NCBI GenBank assembly: GCA_963783045.1
Contig: CAWAMD010000003.1
Coordinates: 136,173 to 200,172 of the forward strand
Direction of reading: 5' to 3'
DNA from: CAWAMD01 sp963783045
Lineage (GTDB): Bacteria; Actinomycetota; Nitriliruptoria; Nitriliruptorales; Nitriliruptoraceae
Length of the DNA stretch: 64,000 nucleotides
The notes under the pieces are model-generated. The model worked only from the letters and a program-made list of their open reading frames with translations. It had not been told where the DNA came from and ran no database searches. The translations under genes were made by a program, and so were the position numbers. This document shows, piece after piece, positions 16,934-24,020 of this stretch (the first letter of the stretch is position 1; each line of letters begins with the position of its first letter).

Positions 16934-17722
16934 GCGCTGTCCCCCTCGATCAGGTCCGCGTCGACCACCTTCCAGACGCCACCGATCTGTTCCAACCGCG
17001 TCTCCCAGAGATCGCGTTGGCCTGGATCGGCACCCCCGTGGACGCGCTCACCGGTGTCTGCGTCGTAGATGCCCCCTTCGGGGTCGAGGTCGCGACAATC
17101 ACGAACCATCGCCACGGTGTCGTCGTCGCTGATCTGCGTGGCAACGGGATGCGAGACCGTCTCGTCGCGCACCTCGTAGCCGTCGTCCCGGAAGCCCGCG
17201 ATCTGCTCGCGAAGCCCTTCGAGCTGATCGCCCCCGGCGGTGGCGGCGAGGTCGGGGTGGTCGGGATCTGGCGGTCGACTCGCGGCGTTGACCGCCTCCC
17301 AGAAGGCGAGGTAGCGATCTTCGATCTCCGTCGGCGAGGTCGTCCGGGACGCAGAACTCGCCCTGCTTGAACTCGGAGACGATCCACCCATCGTCGGCGC
17401 GTTCAAGGGTCACCGACGCTGCGAAGCGCGTCCCGTTGCGGTCAGCGAGCTGCTCGTCGCTGTCACGGTCGTGCTCGGTGATATCGGCTGCGTAGCAATC
17501 GGCGAGCTCGGCGGCGTCACCGTGGACGTCGAGAGACTGGATCGCCGGGCGGAAGGCGCCCTTGGCGATGCGATCCTGGGAGGTCAACGCGGCCACGCGT
17601 GCCTGTGCCGCCGCCAAGGCCTGTCCGGTGGCGCCCTCGATGACGGTGGGATCCCCGGCCTGCATCGCAGCGACCGTGGTGTCGAGGTAGCCCTGGTACG
17701 CGGCCTCGACGCTCGGACTCAT
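16912..17722 (-). CDS. two-domain NTF2-like secreted protein (frameshifted)
   Basis: Two alpha-beta domains of about 130 residues, each opening with an amphipathic helix containing YxxYL or DRYLAFWEAV and ending in strands such as ADDGWIVSEFKQGEFC and IGGVWKVVDADLIEGDSAC. This looks like a tandem NTF2/SnoaL-like fold. The frame changes near 17340. The ATG at 17722 overlaps the stop of the lipoprotein signal ORF, so all of 16912-17985 may be one lipoprotein broken by indels. The 3' end overlaps the next gene start by 22 bases. Confidence 0.5.
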
Positions 17723-17985
17723 CGGACGGCGTCGGGCTCGCGGAGGGAGTCGGCGAGCTCCGTGATGGGGTCGGTGGGGGCCGATGAGGTGGCGGTGGGC
17801 GGGGGCTCAGCCGCGTTTCCGCCGGTGCACGCGCTCAGCAGGAGGAGCCCGGCCGTCGCCACGAGGTGGAGCCGGTTCCGTCGAGTCCCCTCCCGATGGT
17901 GCATCTGGCACCGATCCCTGTACTTCCGCGCCACCGCCCTCCCCGACGGTGACTGGCACGGAAAGACTAGTACCACATCGTCCAT
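17719..17985 (-). CDS. lipoprotein signal-peptide ORF
   Basis: An 88-codon frame; a more natural start is the ATG at 17904. It encodes RNRLHLVATAGLLLLSACTGG, a lipoprotein signal with lipobox LSAC, then a Pro/Thr-rich linker and a stop at 17719. The product is too short to do anything alone. The next frame begins within four bases, so I infer that it supplies the membrane anchor of the NTF2-like protein downstream and that one base is missing or extra near 17722. Confidence 0.5.
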   Translation of the reverse strand: MDDVVLVFPCQSPSGRAVARKYRDRCQMHHREGTRRNRLHLVATAGLLLLSACTGGNAAEPPPTATSSAPTDPITELADSLREPDAVR

Positions 17986-18096
17986 TTGGGCGCTCCGATT
18001 TCCACAGGCACGTCGGATGCGGGTGAGGTCATCACCCTCCTGAACGGGGAGGCCGGACCGAGTCCGTCCGTGTGACGCGACGTTCGGTGACGCCCC

Positions 18097-18996
18097 TCAC
18101 CCGAGCGCCGCCAGGAACTCGTCGCGTAACTCAGCCTCCGTCGCGTCCTGGCCGGCGAGTGCGGACAGCAGTTCGTCGACTCCCCACGTACCCAGCCAGG
18201 CGTGCCGTGACAGGTAGAGGCCGACCCGTTCGATCCCCCTTCTCCCCTCATCGAGGAAGACGTACCCGAGGATCTGCCACAACCACTCGACCCGCACTTC
18301 AGGACGCGTCACGGTCTTGAGGTCGAGCAGGAGCCCGTCGATCAGTAGGTCTCCGTCCGCGGGTGTCCCGTGTGCCGTGAAGTCGGGGTTCAGCTCGATG
18401 GACTCGGCAGGGAAGAGCGTCGCGAGGCCTCGCCGAGCCACCGCGGTGAGCCGCACGATCTCGTCGGCGGCTGCGTCCGGGCAGAGCGCCAGGAGGGCCG
18501 GGAGATCGGGCGAGTGCCCGAGCGGAACGAGAGGATCGTCACGACGGACGCCACCGCGGTAGCAGTTCTCGTACCGGGCGAGCGCGACGGCGATCTTGGC
18601 AAGCCGCGACTCATCACGCTCCTGTCCGTCACCGCCCCGAGCCTTCTCGGCCGCATCGAGGAGCAGAGCCACCGGAGAGTCGCGGCACTCCTCTGATGCG
18701 AGCACGACATCGGTCAGGCGTCCGAGCGGCTTCACCGCGTCCCGAACCATCTTCCAGCCAACGAAGGCTGTTGTTGCCGCGGGATCGGTCGGAACGTCGA
18801 TGCCGATCCGCAGTCGCCAATCGAGTGCCATCCCGATCAGCCACGGAGGCAGCGTGTCGGGTCGACCCCGAGGGACAAGGCAACGCAGTCGCCCCTTCGG
18901 AACCCCTGGCACGTCGCCAAGACCTCCGAGGCGCGTTCCGAACCACCGGCGGAGCTGGGCTCCGTCGGCCAGCTGACGGGTCAGAGGCTGTGGCAC
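18097..18996 (-). CDS. PD-(D/E)XK-nuclease-like hypothetical protein
   Basis: 299 residues, intact. The C-terminal third contains NPDF, then ADGDLLIDGLLLDLKT (residues 213-228), with Asp216/Asp220, Asp225 and Lys227 in the D-x(n)-(D/E)xK spacing of restriction-like nucleases, followed by a helix with Gln241 (LWQILGYVFL). The N-terminal part is helical without known motif. The match to the nuclease fold is by pattern only. It is on the same strand as the graspetide genes (19098-21297), 101 bases downstream, so it may be co-transcribed. The 101-base gap holds a TTGTGGACAA sequence and nothing else I recognise. Confidence 0.5.
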   Translation of the reverse strand: MPQPLTRQLADGAQLRRWFGTRLGGLGDVPGVPKGRLRCLVPRGRPDTLPPWLIGMALDWRLRIGIDVPTDPAATTAFVGWKMVRDAVKPLGRLTDVVLASEECRDSPVALLLDAAEKARGGDGQERDESRLAKIAVALARYENCYRGGVRRDDPLVPLGHSPDLPALLALCPDAAADEIVRLTAVARRGLATLFPAESIELNPDFTAHGTPADGDLLIDGLLLDLKTVTRPEVRVEWLWQILGYVFLDEGRRGIERVGLYLSRHAWLGTWGVDELLSALAGQDATEAELRDEFLAALG

Positions 18997-19097
18997 GCGT
19001 TCAACGTAGAGAGCGAGTGCGACGCCCGGGCCGCGTCACCTGATGCCCTTGTGGACAACGGGGCCCGTCAAGTGCATGCCCGACGTTCCCCTTCGGC

Positions 19098-20708
19098 CTA
19101 CGGCGTTGGGATGCCTGGGAGCGGCGCCACGGACGGAGTGGCCGGGGAAGGACTGGTGGACCGTCCGAGAGTGTCGGCTACCACGGGGGCGACCGACGCA
19201 CGCAGGATGCCCGCGAGGACAGAGGCGACGAGGAGCGCTGCCAGGCCTCGCGAGAACCAGGCCCTCGCCTGCATGAGGTCCGAGTGTTTCTTGCGCGAAG
19301 TCCACGAGGCGAGCTGGCGGCCGCGCTCCTCCTCGAGCATCAGGACTCGGACGGGGTCCGCCAATGGCTCTTGGGCGAGATCCTGGAGACTCGGGTGCGA
19401 ATACATCCCAACGCGGTCAATCTCAACGGCCTCGAACGCAGCCAAGGCCAAGAAGATGATGGCCGCACCAACCGGCATGAGGCTCAGAAGCCAGGGCCAA
19501 GCGCGGTCCAGCGCGAAGTTCAACTGGAACGCGCCCAGCCCGACGGCCACGGCGACGAGCGCGAGCGCGTTCTGCACGAGCCGAGCAGCCTTGGCCTCGG
19601 CAGCTGCCGCGCCTGCCTTCGCTTGATCGTGGGCGCGTCTCGCCGCTTCAAGGACAATCTCCGATGGCCGGACGCCCAAAGTCCAGGTGGGGGGTGCCCA
19701 CTGGGGGGCGGCGAGGCCGTCGTTGTCCGGCGCCCTACTAGCCGGGAAGAAGTCCCAGAGGAATCTCTTGATCGCCCGGGGCCAGGCTCCTTGGTCCTGG
19801 TGGCCAGCGTCGACGAGGAGGGCAGCGATCGCGGGAGCAACGTCGTCGATGGCACCTTCAAGGAACATCCAGGCTCCCTGCGGGTTCGCCTCGAGGAAGA
19901 CGAAGCCGTCATCGGCCTCGAGCCAGTCCTGCACGCTCATCGTCAAGCCAAGACCTGCGGTGATGGCGCGCACCGACCCGGAGATGCCGCCGGCATCGAC
20001 GCTCTTGAACTCGACCCCGCCGGGGTCGACCGCTCGCCAGTCGGTGACGTCCTCACCGCGTCGGCGCCGCCATGCCCAGACTTCTTCCCCGATGTTGACT
20101 ACCCGCACGTCAGCGACTGCCGGGACAAGCTCCTGCATCATCACTGGCAGCTCGGCGATCGCCGCGAGCTCCGCGCTTCCGAACTCGGCGACGTGCGGCG
20201 CGATGCCGATCCCCGACGAGAGTGCCTTGGCGACAAGGCGATGGGAGTCCAGGGCACGCCGCGCAACGTCGACATCGTCGGTCACCCATGTTGAGGGCAC
20301 GGCAACGCCCTGCGCGGTCGCCACCGCCAGTTGCAGCAGTTTGAGCTCCGCGCGCTGGACCGCCGACGGCTCATCAACCCAGCCGACTCCGACGGCAGCA
20401 AGGGCTCCGATCAGGAAGTCGAAGGCTTCCTCGCCCGCGAGGCGGGCTTCGTCAGCATCCAGGCCTGCGGTGTCAAGGGAACCGGCGCGGTACCACCAGA
20501 CGGTGGTGCGCGAGGTGATGTCGAACTCCTGGGCATCGCGTCGTACCTGGAAGGCACCCCGAGGGTCGGCGACCACCACGTCCGAGCGCAGATCGCTGAG
20601 GTTCAGACGAAGAGCCGTCTGGCCGTGGTCGGCAATAGCTCGCTCGACGGCCACAACGTGGGGGTCACCTTCGTCGCCGACAACGAGGACGTCGACAACC
20701 GTGGACAC
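19098..20708 (-). CDS. ATP-grasp graspetide synthetase fused to a membrane domain
   Basis: 536 residues, intact. Residues 1-300 match the MvdC/MvdD class of ATP-grasp ligases that join Ser/Thr or Lys side chains to Asp/Glu in graspetide RiPPs: pre-ATP-grasp fold with VWWYRAGS, Lys161 in LVAKALSSG, QELVPAVADVRVVNIG (190-206) and the metal-binding FLEANPQGAW (271-280). Unusually, residues 350-536 are a membrane module: a helix rich in Ala/Glu, two membrane helices near 377-395 and 405-425, a cytosolic part (MYSHPSLQDLAQEPLADPVRVL), a third helix near 485-503 and a Pro/Ser tail. Two bases separate it from the precursor-like gene upstream, so the two form an operon. The family role is well established; the membrane fusion is not one I know as characterised. 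Confidence 0.75.
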   Translation of the reverse strand: MSTVVDVLVVGDEGDPHVVAVERAIADHGQTALRLNLSDLRSDVVVADPRGAFQVRRDAQEFDITSRTTVWWYRAGSLDTAGLDADEARLAGEEAFDFLIGALAAVGVGWVDEPSAVQRAELKLLQLAVATAQGVAVPSTWVTDDVDVARRALDSHRLVAKALSSGIGIAPHVAEFGSAELAAIAELPVMMQELVPAVADVRVVNIGEEVWAWRRRRGEDVTDWRAVDPGGVEFKSVDAGGISGSVRAITAGLGLTMSVQDWLEADDGFVFLEANPQGAWMFLEGAIDDVAPAIAALLVDAGHQDQGAWPRAIKRFLWDFFPASRAPDNDGLAAPQWAPPTWTLGVRPSEIVLEAARRAHDQAKAGAAAAEAKAARLVQNALALVAVAVGLGAFQLNFALDRAWPWLLSLMPVGAAIIFLALAAFEAVEIDRVGMYSHPSLQDLAQEPLADPVRVLMLEEERGRQLASWTSRKKHSDLMQARAWFSRGLAALLVASVLAGILRASVAPVVADTLGRSTSPSPATPSVAPLPGIPTP

Positions 20709-20710
20709 GT

Positions 20711-21085
20711 CTACCGGCCCGCCGATTCACCGCGGACTCGCGTCTCGATCAATTCTCGACTCGAGGACTCACCTCGGACCTTGGTCACGATCTCCCCCGG
20801 GGTGGGTGAGGGTGCCGGAGGCGAGGGAGCTGGACGTGGCCGTGGCGACGAGGGCGCTGGCTCGCGTTGGGGGGACTCGCCGCGCGTCTCCGTGATGCGT
20901 CCGGCAGAGGACTCGCCGCGTACCGCGGTTTCGCGGGGACTGGAAGGACTGGGCGGAGGGTTCGGGGGCGCCGGGGGGCGCGGATCCCCGGTCTCGCCGC
21001 GCACGAAGGTGTCCGTTGACGAGGCGACCGGCGATGAGCGCTGCTGGTCCCAGAGCACACCGAGCAGAGTGCGATGCTCACTCAT
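20711..21085 (-). CDS. candidate multi-core graspetide precursor (TxxRGE repeats)
   Basis: 124 residues. The leader-like start (MSEHRTLLGVLWDQQRSS) is followed by five copies of T-x-[VT]-R-G-E-[ST], at residues 26-32, 53-59, 65-71, 101-107 and 115-121, separated by Pro/Ser-rich linkers. In each copy the Thr stands exactly five residues before the Glu, a spacing suited to a side-chain ester ring of the kind ATP-grasp ligases make. The gene directly precedes the ATP-grasp gene and follows a small DNA-binding-like gene by five bases. No homologue can be named from memory; the precursor role is inferred from repeats and context. Confidence 0.7.
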   Translation of the reverse strand: MSEHRTLLGVLWDQQRSSPVASSTDTFVRGETGDPRPPAPPNPPPSPSSPRETAVRGESSAGRITETRGESPQREPAPSSPRPRPAPSPPAPSPTPGEIVTKVRGESSSRELIETRVRGESAGR

Positions 21086-21090
21086 GGCCG

Positions 21091-21297
21091 CTACTTCTTG
21101 CGCCGGTTGTACGGCGACTGATTGGTCGGCTTGAGACTTACCCCGAGGTCGCTGGCCTTGCCGCGCACGGCATCTTCCGTGCGGCCCAGCTTCAGGCCGA
21201 TGACTCGTGTGGGCGTGTTCTCCCGAGCGAGCTTCTTCAGCTGCGCGGCGTCACTGTTCGACCAGCGCTTCCCCGAGTTCCGTGTGGACTTCGGCAT
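21091..21297 (-). CDS. small SANT/Myb-like DNA-binding protein (68 aa)
   Basis: The ATG at 21297 has a GGAAGGG site and opens a basic 68-residue protein: MPKSTRNSGKRWSNSDAAQL, then KKLARENTPTRVIGLKLGRTEDAVRGKA, a three-helix SANT/Myb-like fold in which the third helix (GRTEDAVRGKA) would read DNA, and a conserved-looking tail LKPTNQSPYNRRKK. It is the first gene of the group with the precursor and synthetase. It may regulate them, or may be an independent nucleoid-type protein. Confidence 0.55.
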   Translation of the reverse strand: MPKSTRNSGKRWSNSDAAQLKKLARENTPTRVIGLKLGRTEDAVRGKASDLGVSLKPTNQSPYNRRKK

Positions 21298-21403
21298 GAC
21301 GTTTCCCTTCCGGAGGAGGACACCGCCAGCGGGGAAGGGGCCTCGGGAGAGGCCACCGGCGGACCTCACCATGGTAACTACAACCAGGTCATCCGTCACC
21401 GGG

Positions 21404-21412
21404 TTATCCACA
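21404..21412 (+). promoter_or_regulatory. DnaA-box-like 9-mer
   Basis: An exact TTATCCACA in the 156-base gap (21298-21453) upstream of the Myb-like gene. The gap should also contain the promoter of the graspetide-like operon, but I cannot place -35/-10 elements with confidence. Confidence 0.25.
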
Positions 21413-21453
21413 GGGCGCCGAAGAGGTGCGGCGAACGCACGTTCGATGGGGCG

Positions 21454-22020
21454 CTAGGGGCCACCGAAAGTCCGGACTTGTTCAAGCCACGATTCGACGA
21501 GCAGCCGGGCCTGAGCCACCTCCACCGTCGCGGCCAGCTCCATCCGGATCTCGGCGCTGGCGTGAACGAAGCGGACCTCGGCATCGAAGTCCTGCGCATC
21601 CGCCGCGGAGTGGGCCAGCACGAACGGAGGGTCTGCCTCGACGTATCCCGCCTCGTCTGGTGACGGCCGCGCACTGTTGACGTCGCCAGGCAGCAGACTT
21701 CGGCAGGTCACGTGGACGATGGGCGTCCCGCTCGACGTCCAAGTCCCCGTCGCCTCTCGCGAGCCGGTGCCGCCGACGCCCTGGCTCCCGTCTACCTCCA
21801 CGCCCAGCACTTCCTCGACCACCGGTTGAGCCGGCGTCATGCAGCTGAAGCCGAGCGGCTCGGGCTCCCTAGTCAGTCGTGGCACGAGAAGTCCCACCAG
21901 CATCGCGGTGAAACCGATGGCGCCGAAGACGATCATCCAAGAGTTGCGCCTGGTCGAGTGCTCGCCTCGGTCCGGCACGAACCTCTCGTCCAGGGCACGC
22001 AGCCGATCACCGATGCCCAC
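21454..22020 (-). CDS. single-pass membrane protein, hypothetical
   Basis: About 188 residues from the GTG at 22020, which has GGGGGCG upstream. The N-terminal 35 residues are charged (IGDRLRALDERFVPDRGEH), then one membrane helix (WMIVFGAIGFTAMLVGLLVP) and an extracytoplasmic domain with two Cys (FSCMTPAQ, VTCRSLLPG) that could form a disulfide, ending QARLLVESWLEQVRTF. No family recognised. It lies 37 bases after the transglycosylase on the same strand, so it may be part of the conjugation set. Confidence 0.5.
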   Translation of the reverse strand: MGIGDRLRALDERFVPDRGEHSTRRNSWMIVFGAIGFTAMLVGLLVPRLTREPEPLGFSCMTPAQPVVEEVLGVEVDGSQGVGGTGSREATGTWTSSGTPIVHVTCRSLLPGDVNSARPSPDEAGYVEADPPFVLAHSAADAQDFDAEVRFVHASAEIRMELAATVEVAQARLLVESWLEQVRTFGGP

Positions 22021-22057
22021 GATCCGCCCCCGACGTTGCTCCTGATTGGGCGGAACT

Positions 22058-22723
22058 CTACGTGAGCAACAGGGACGACGCCCTGACGGGCTGAGCCTTT
22101 GGAGTCCCCCGCGCGTCGGAACCAGCCGAATAGACCCCAGCCTGCGCGAGTACGGCGTCGACGTAGTCCCACGAGTGGTTGTAGGACCAGATCGCTCCAC
22201 GGATGTTCGTCGGGTCGTCGGCTCCGACTGCGCAGAGGTAGCCGGCGGCCGCGTGGATGGCGTCGATGGCGTTATGGGGGTCGGCGATGCCGTCGCCGGA
22301 CGCGTCGACCCCTGACGCCGCCCAGGTGCTCGGGATGAACTGCATCGGGCCGACGGCGCGGTCGTAGACGGTGTCGCCGTCGAAGGTGCCGTCGTCGGTG
22401 TCGCGGATCTCGGCGGTGTTGTTCGTGCCGTCGAGCGGGATGCCGATGATCGGCGGGCTCACGCGGCCGTCGGCTTGCAGCTGACCGCCACCGTGGCGTC
22501 CGTGATTGGACTCGATCTTGCCGATGGCGGCCAGGACCGACCAAGGCAGGGTCGGGCATCGCTGGAACACGGCGTCCTGGTAGATCGCCAGGTAGGCCGG
22601 CGGAACCTCGGCGAGCGCTTCCTCGCTCGGTGGTCCGCCGCCGACCATCCCGGCTGCGGCCAGTAGCGGGGCGGTCATGAGCACCCCGAGGACTGCGGCT
22701 CCGGCTGCGGCGAGCTTGAGCAT
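22058..22723 (-). CDS. lytic transglycosylase (VirB1-like)
   Basis: About 221 residues from the ATG at 22723, which follows GGAG by six bases; a GTG at 22744 is also possible. A signal peptide (LKLAAAGAAVLGVLMTAPLLAAAG) precedes an SLT domain: LPWSVLAAIGKIESNHGRHG with the catalytic Glu in KIESNHG, then DRAVGPMQFIPSTWAASGVDASGDG and DIHNAIDAIHAAAGYLC-like helices (here DPHNAIDAIHAAAGYL) and IWSYNHSWDYV. It should cut peptidoglycan to let the conjugation channel through. Divergent from the plus-strand transfer genes that begin at 22814. Confidence 0.8.
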   Translation of the reverse strand: MLKLAAAGAAVLGVLMTAPLLAAAGMVGGGPPSEEALAEVPPAYLAIYQDAVFQRCPTLPWSVLAAIGKIESNHGRHGGGQLQADGRVSPPIIGIPLDGTNNTAEIRDTDDGTFDGDTVYDRAVGPMQFIPSTWAASGVDASGDGIADPHNAIDAIHAAAGYLCAVGADDPTNIRGAIWSYNHSWDYVDAVLAQAGVYSAGSDARGTPKAQPVRASSLLLT

Positions 22724-22813
22724 CCGTTTCTCCGTCGATGTCACGCGCGCCCCGTTGGCGCTCCCTATCGAGGTGAGGCCGGAATCGGCCCGCCGATGTA
22801 CCGGGAGCCCCAG

Positions 22814-23131
22814 ATGACGACCGACGACACCCATGCCGACGAGCTCGTACCGCTCGACGTCCTCGACCAGGAGCCGGACGTCGACGACCCGCACAGGCGG
22901 CTGCCGGTGGCCGTACCTGCATCGCCCTGTCACATCGGCGTCGCCAACGCGGCCCTCTCGGTCACGATGGGGTTCGCGCAGTCGGCCGGACTCCGAGGTC
23001 TCCGGACGGAGGTAGGGACGTGGAGTCCAAACTGTTCATGGCGCAGGTCGCCGGCAACCCGGATCCGAGCCAGCTTCCTGGCGGACAGGTCCTGCAGCAG
23101 CTCACGAACGGGATCATGGGCTGGGCGCTGA
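22814..23131 (+). CDS. small hypothetical protein at the head of the transfer operon
   Basis: The ATG at 22814 opens an acidic protein (MTTDDTHADELVPLDVLDQE). The frame stays open to 23131 and would overlap the next gene by over 100 bases. A neighbouring frame stops at 23015, just before that gene's ribosome site, so a frame break near 22950-23000 is likely and the true protein is about 67 residues. No family recognised. Confidence 0.4.
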   Translation: MTTDDTHADELVPLDVLDQEPDVDDPHRRLPVAVPASPCHIGVANAALSVTMGFAQSAGLRGLRTEVGTWSPNCSWRRSPATRIRASFLADRSCSSSRTGSWAGR

Positions 23132-23316
23132 TCCTCGCCCTGGTCGCCCTGGTGATCTCGGCGGTGTCCTGGGCACTGGGCGCGAACTCGAACAACTACC
23201 AGTACGCGGTCGCCGGGAGGCGCGGTGTCGTGGTAGCCGGGCTGGCGGCGCTGCTGATCGGCGCTGCGCCGGCGATCATCAACTTCTTCTTCGACACCGG
23301 CATGGCCGTCCGATGA
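23020..23316 (+). CDS. two-helix membrane protein (DUF6112/VirB2-like)
   Basis: 98 residues from a GTG preceded by GGAGG. A short polar start (AQVAGNPDPSQLPGGQVLQQL) is followed by two membrane helices (WALILALVALVISAVSWALG and GVVVAGLAALLIGAAPAIINF). Size and topology match VirB2-like pilin subunits, and the sequence resembles the actinobacterial DUF6112 family found in conjugation clusters. Overlaps the next gene by four bases. Confidence 0.6.
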   Translation: MESKLFMAQVAGNPDPSQLPGGQVLQQLTNGIMGWALILALVALVISAVSWALGANSNNYQYAVAGRRGVVVAGLAALLIGAAPAIINFFFDTGMAVR

Positions 23317-24020
23317 CCGGGCCGGTGCGCCGATGGCTCCCCATCGTCGCCACCGCGGGGTTCGCCTTCGTCGGTGGCGTGGCCGTCGGCGGCCACCGGG
23401 TGTCGGCTCCGGTTCCCCCGGCCGGAGCCGACACCTCGGCGGTTGCGGACGCCGCAGGCGACGAGCCGACGATCGGCTCGCAGCGGAGCGACCCGAACGA
23501 CCGGCACGAGGAAGGCGCGGTCCGCGCCGCGGTCCTGCTCACGACCGTGTTCGACGGGGTCGGGCTCCTCGACGACCAGCGCCGCGATGACCTACTGGAC
23601 GCCCATGCCGCGGCCGACCACCGCCGCGAGTTGGGTCGGACGCTCGGCGACGTTGCCCGTCTGGTCCGCGAGGAGCTCGACGTGGACGCCGCCGATCTGC
23701 GCAGCGCGGAGTTCGTCTGGCGGTCCGTTCCGGCGGGTGTCCGGATCGAGTCCTTCACGGCCCAACGGTCGGTCGTGGCGGTGTGGGGCACGGGCATCGT
23801 GATCGCGCGCGGGGTTCCGCTCGTCCAGCCGGGCTGGCGCACCACTCGTGTCGAGATGGCGTGGGAAGACGACGCCTGGCGGCTGGTGGCCTTCCGCTCG
23901 GAGGCTGGCCCTCAGCCGCCGGCGGTCGGGGGGACGCCGGAAGCGGGTCTCCAGGCTCGGCTCATCAATGACTTCGATCCGATCCCGCTGGCCGTGGCGG
24001 GCACAGGGGACCTCCGGTGA
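23313..24020 (+). CDS. membrane-anchored NTF2-like transfer protein (VirB8/TcpC-type fold suspected)
   Basis: 235 residues: one N-terminal membrane helix (RRWLPIVATAGFAFVGGVAVG), then an alpha-beta domain with helices around 65-125 and strands (RSVVAVWGTGIVIA, TTRVEMAWEDDAWRLVAFR) that fit an NTF2/VirB8-like fold. Its place between the VirB2-like and VirB6-like genes supports a VirB8-type structural role. Both gene boundaries overlap by four bases. Confidence 0.5.
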   Translation: MTGPVRRWLPIVATAGFAFVGGVAVGGHRVSAPVPPAGADTSAVADAAGDEPTIGSQRSDPNDRHEEGAVRAAVLLTTVFDGVGLLDDQRRDDLLDAHAAADHRRELGRTLGDVARLVREELDVDAADLRSAEFVWRSVPAGVRIESFTAQRSVVAVWGTGIVIARGVPLVQPGWRTTRVEMAWEDDAWRLVAFRSEAGPQPPAVGGTPEAGLQARLINDFDPIPLAVAGTGDLR

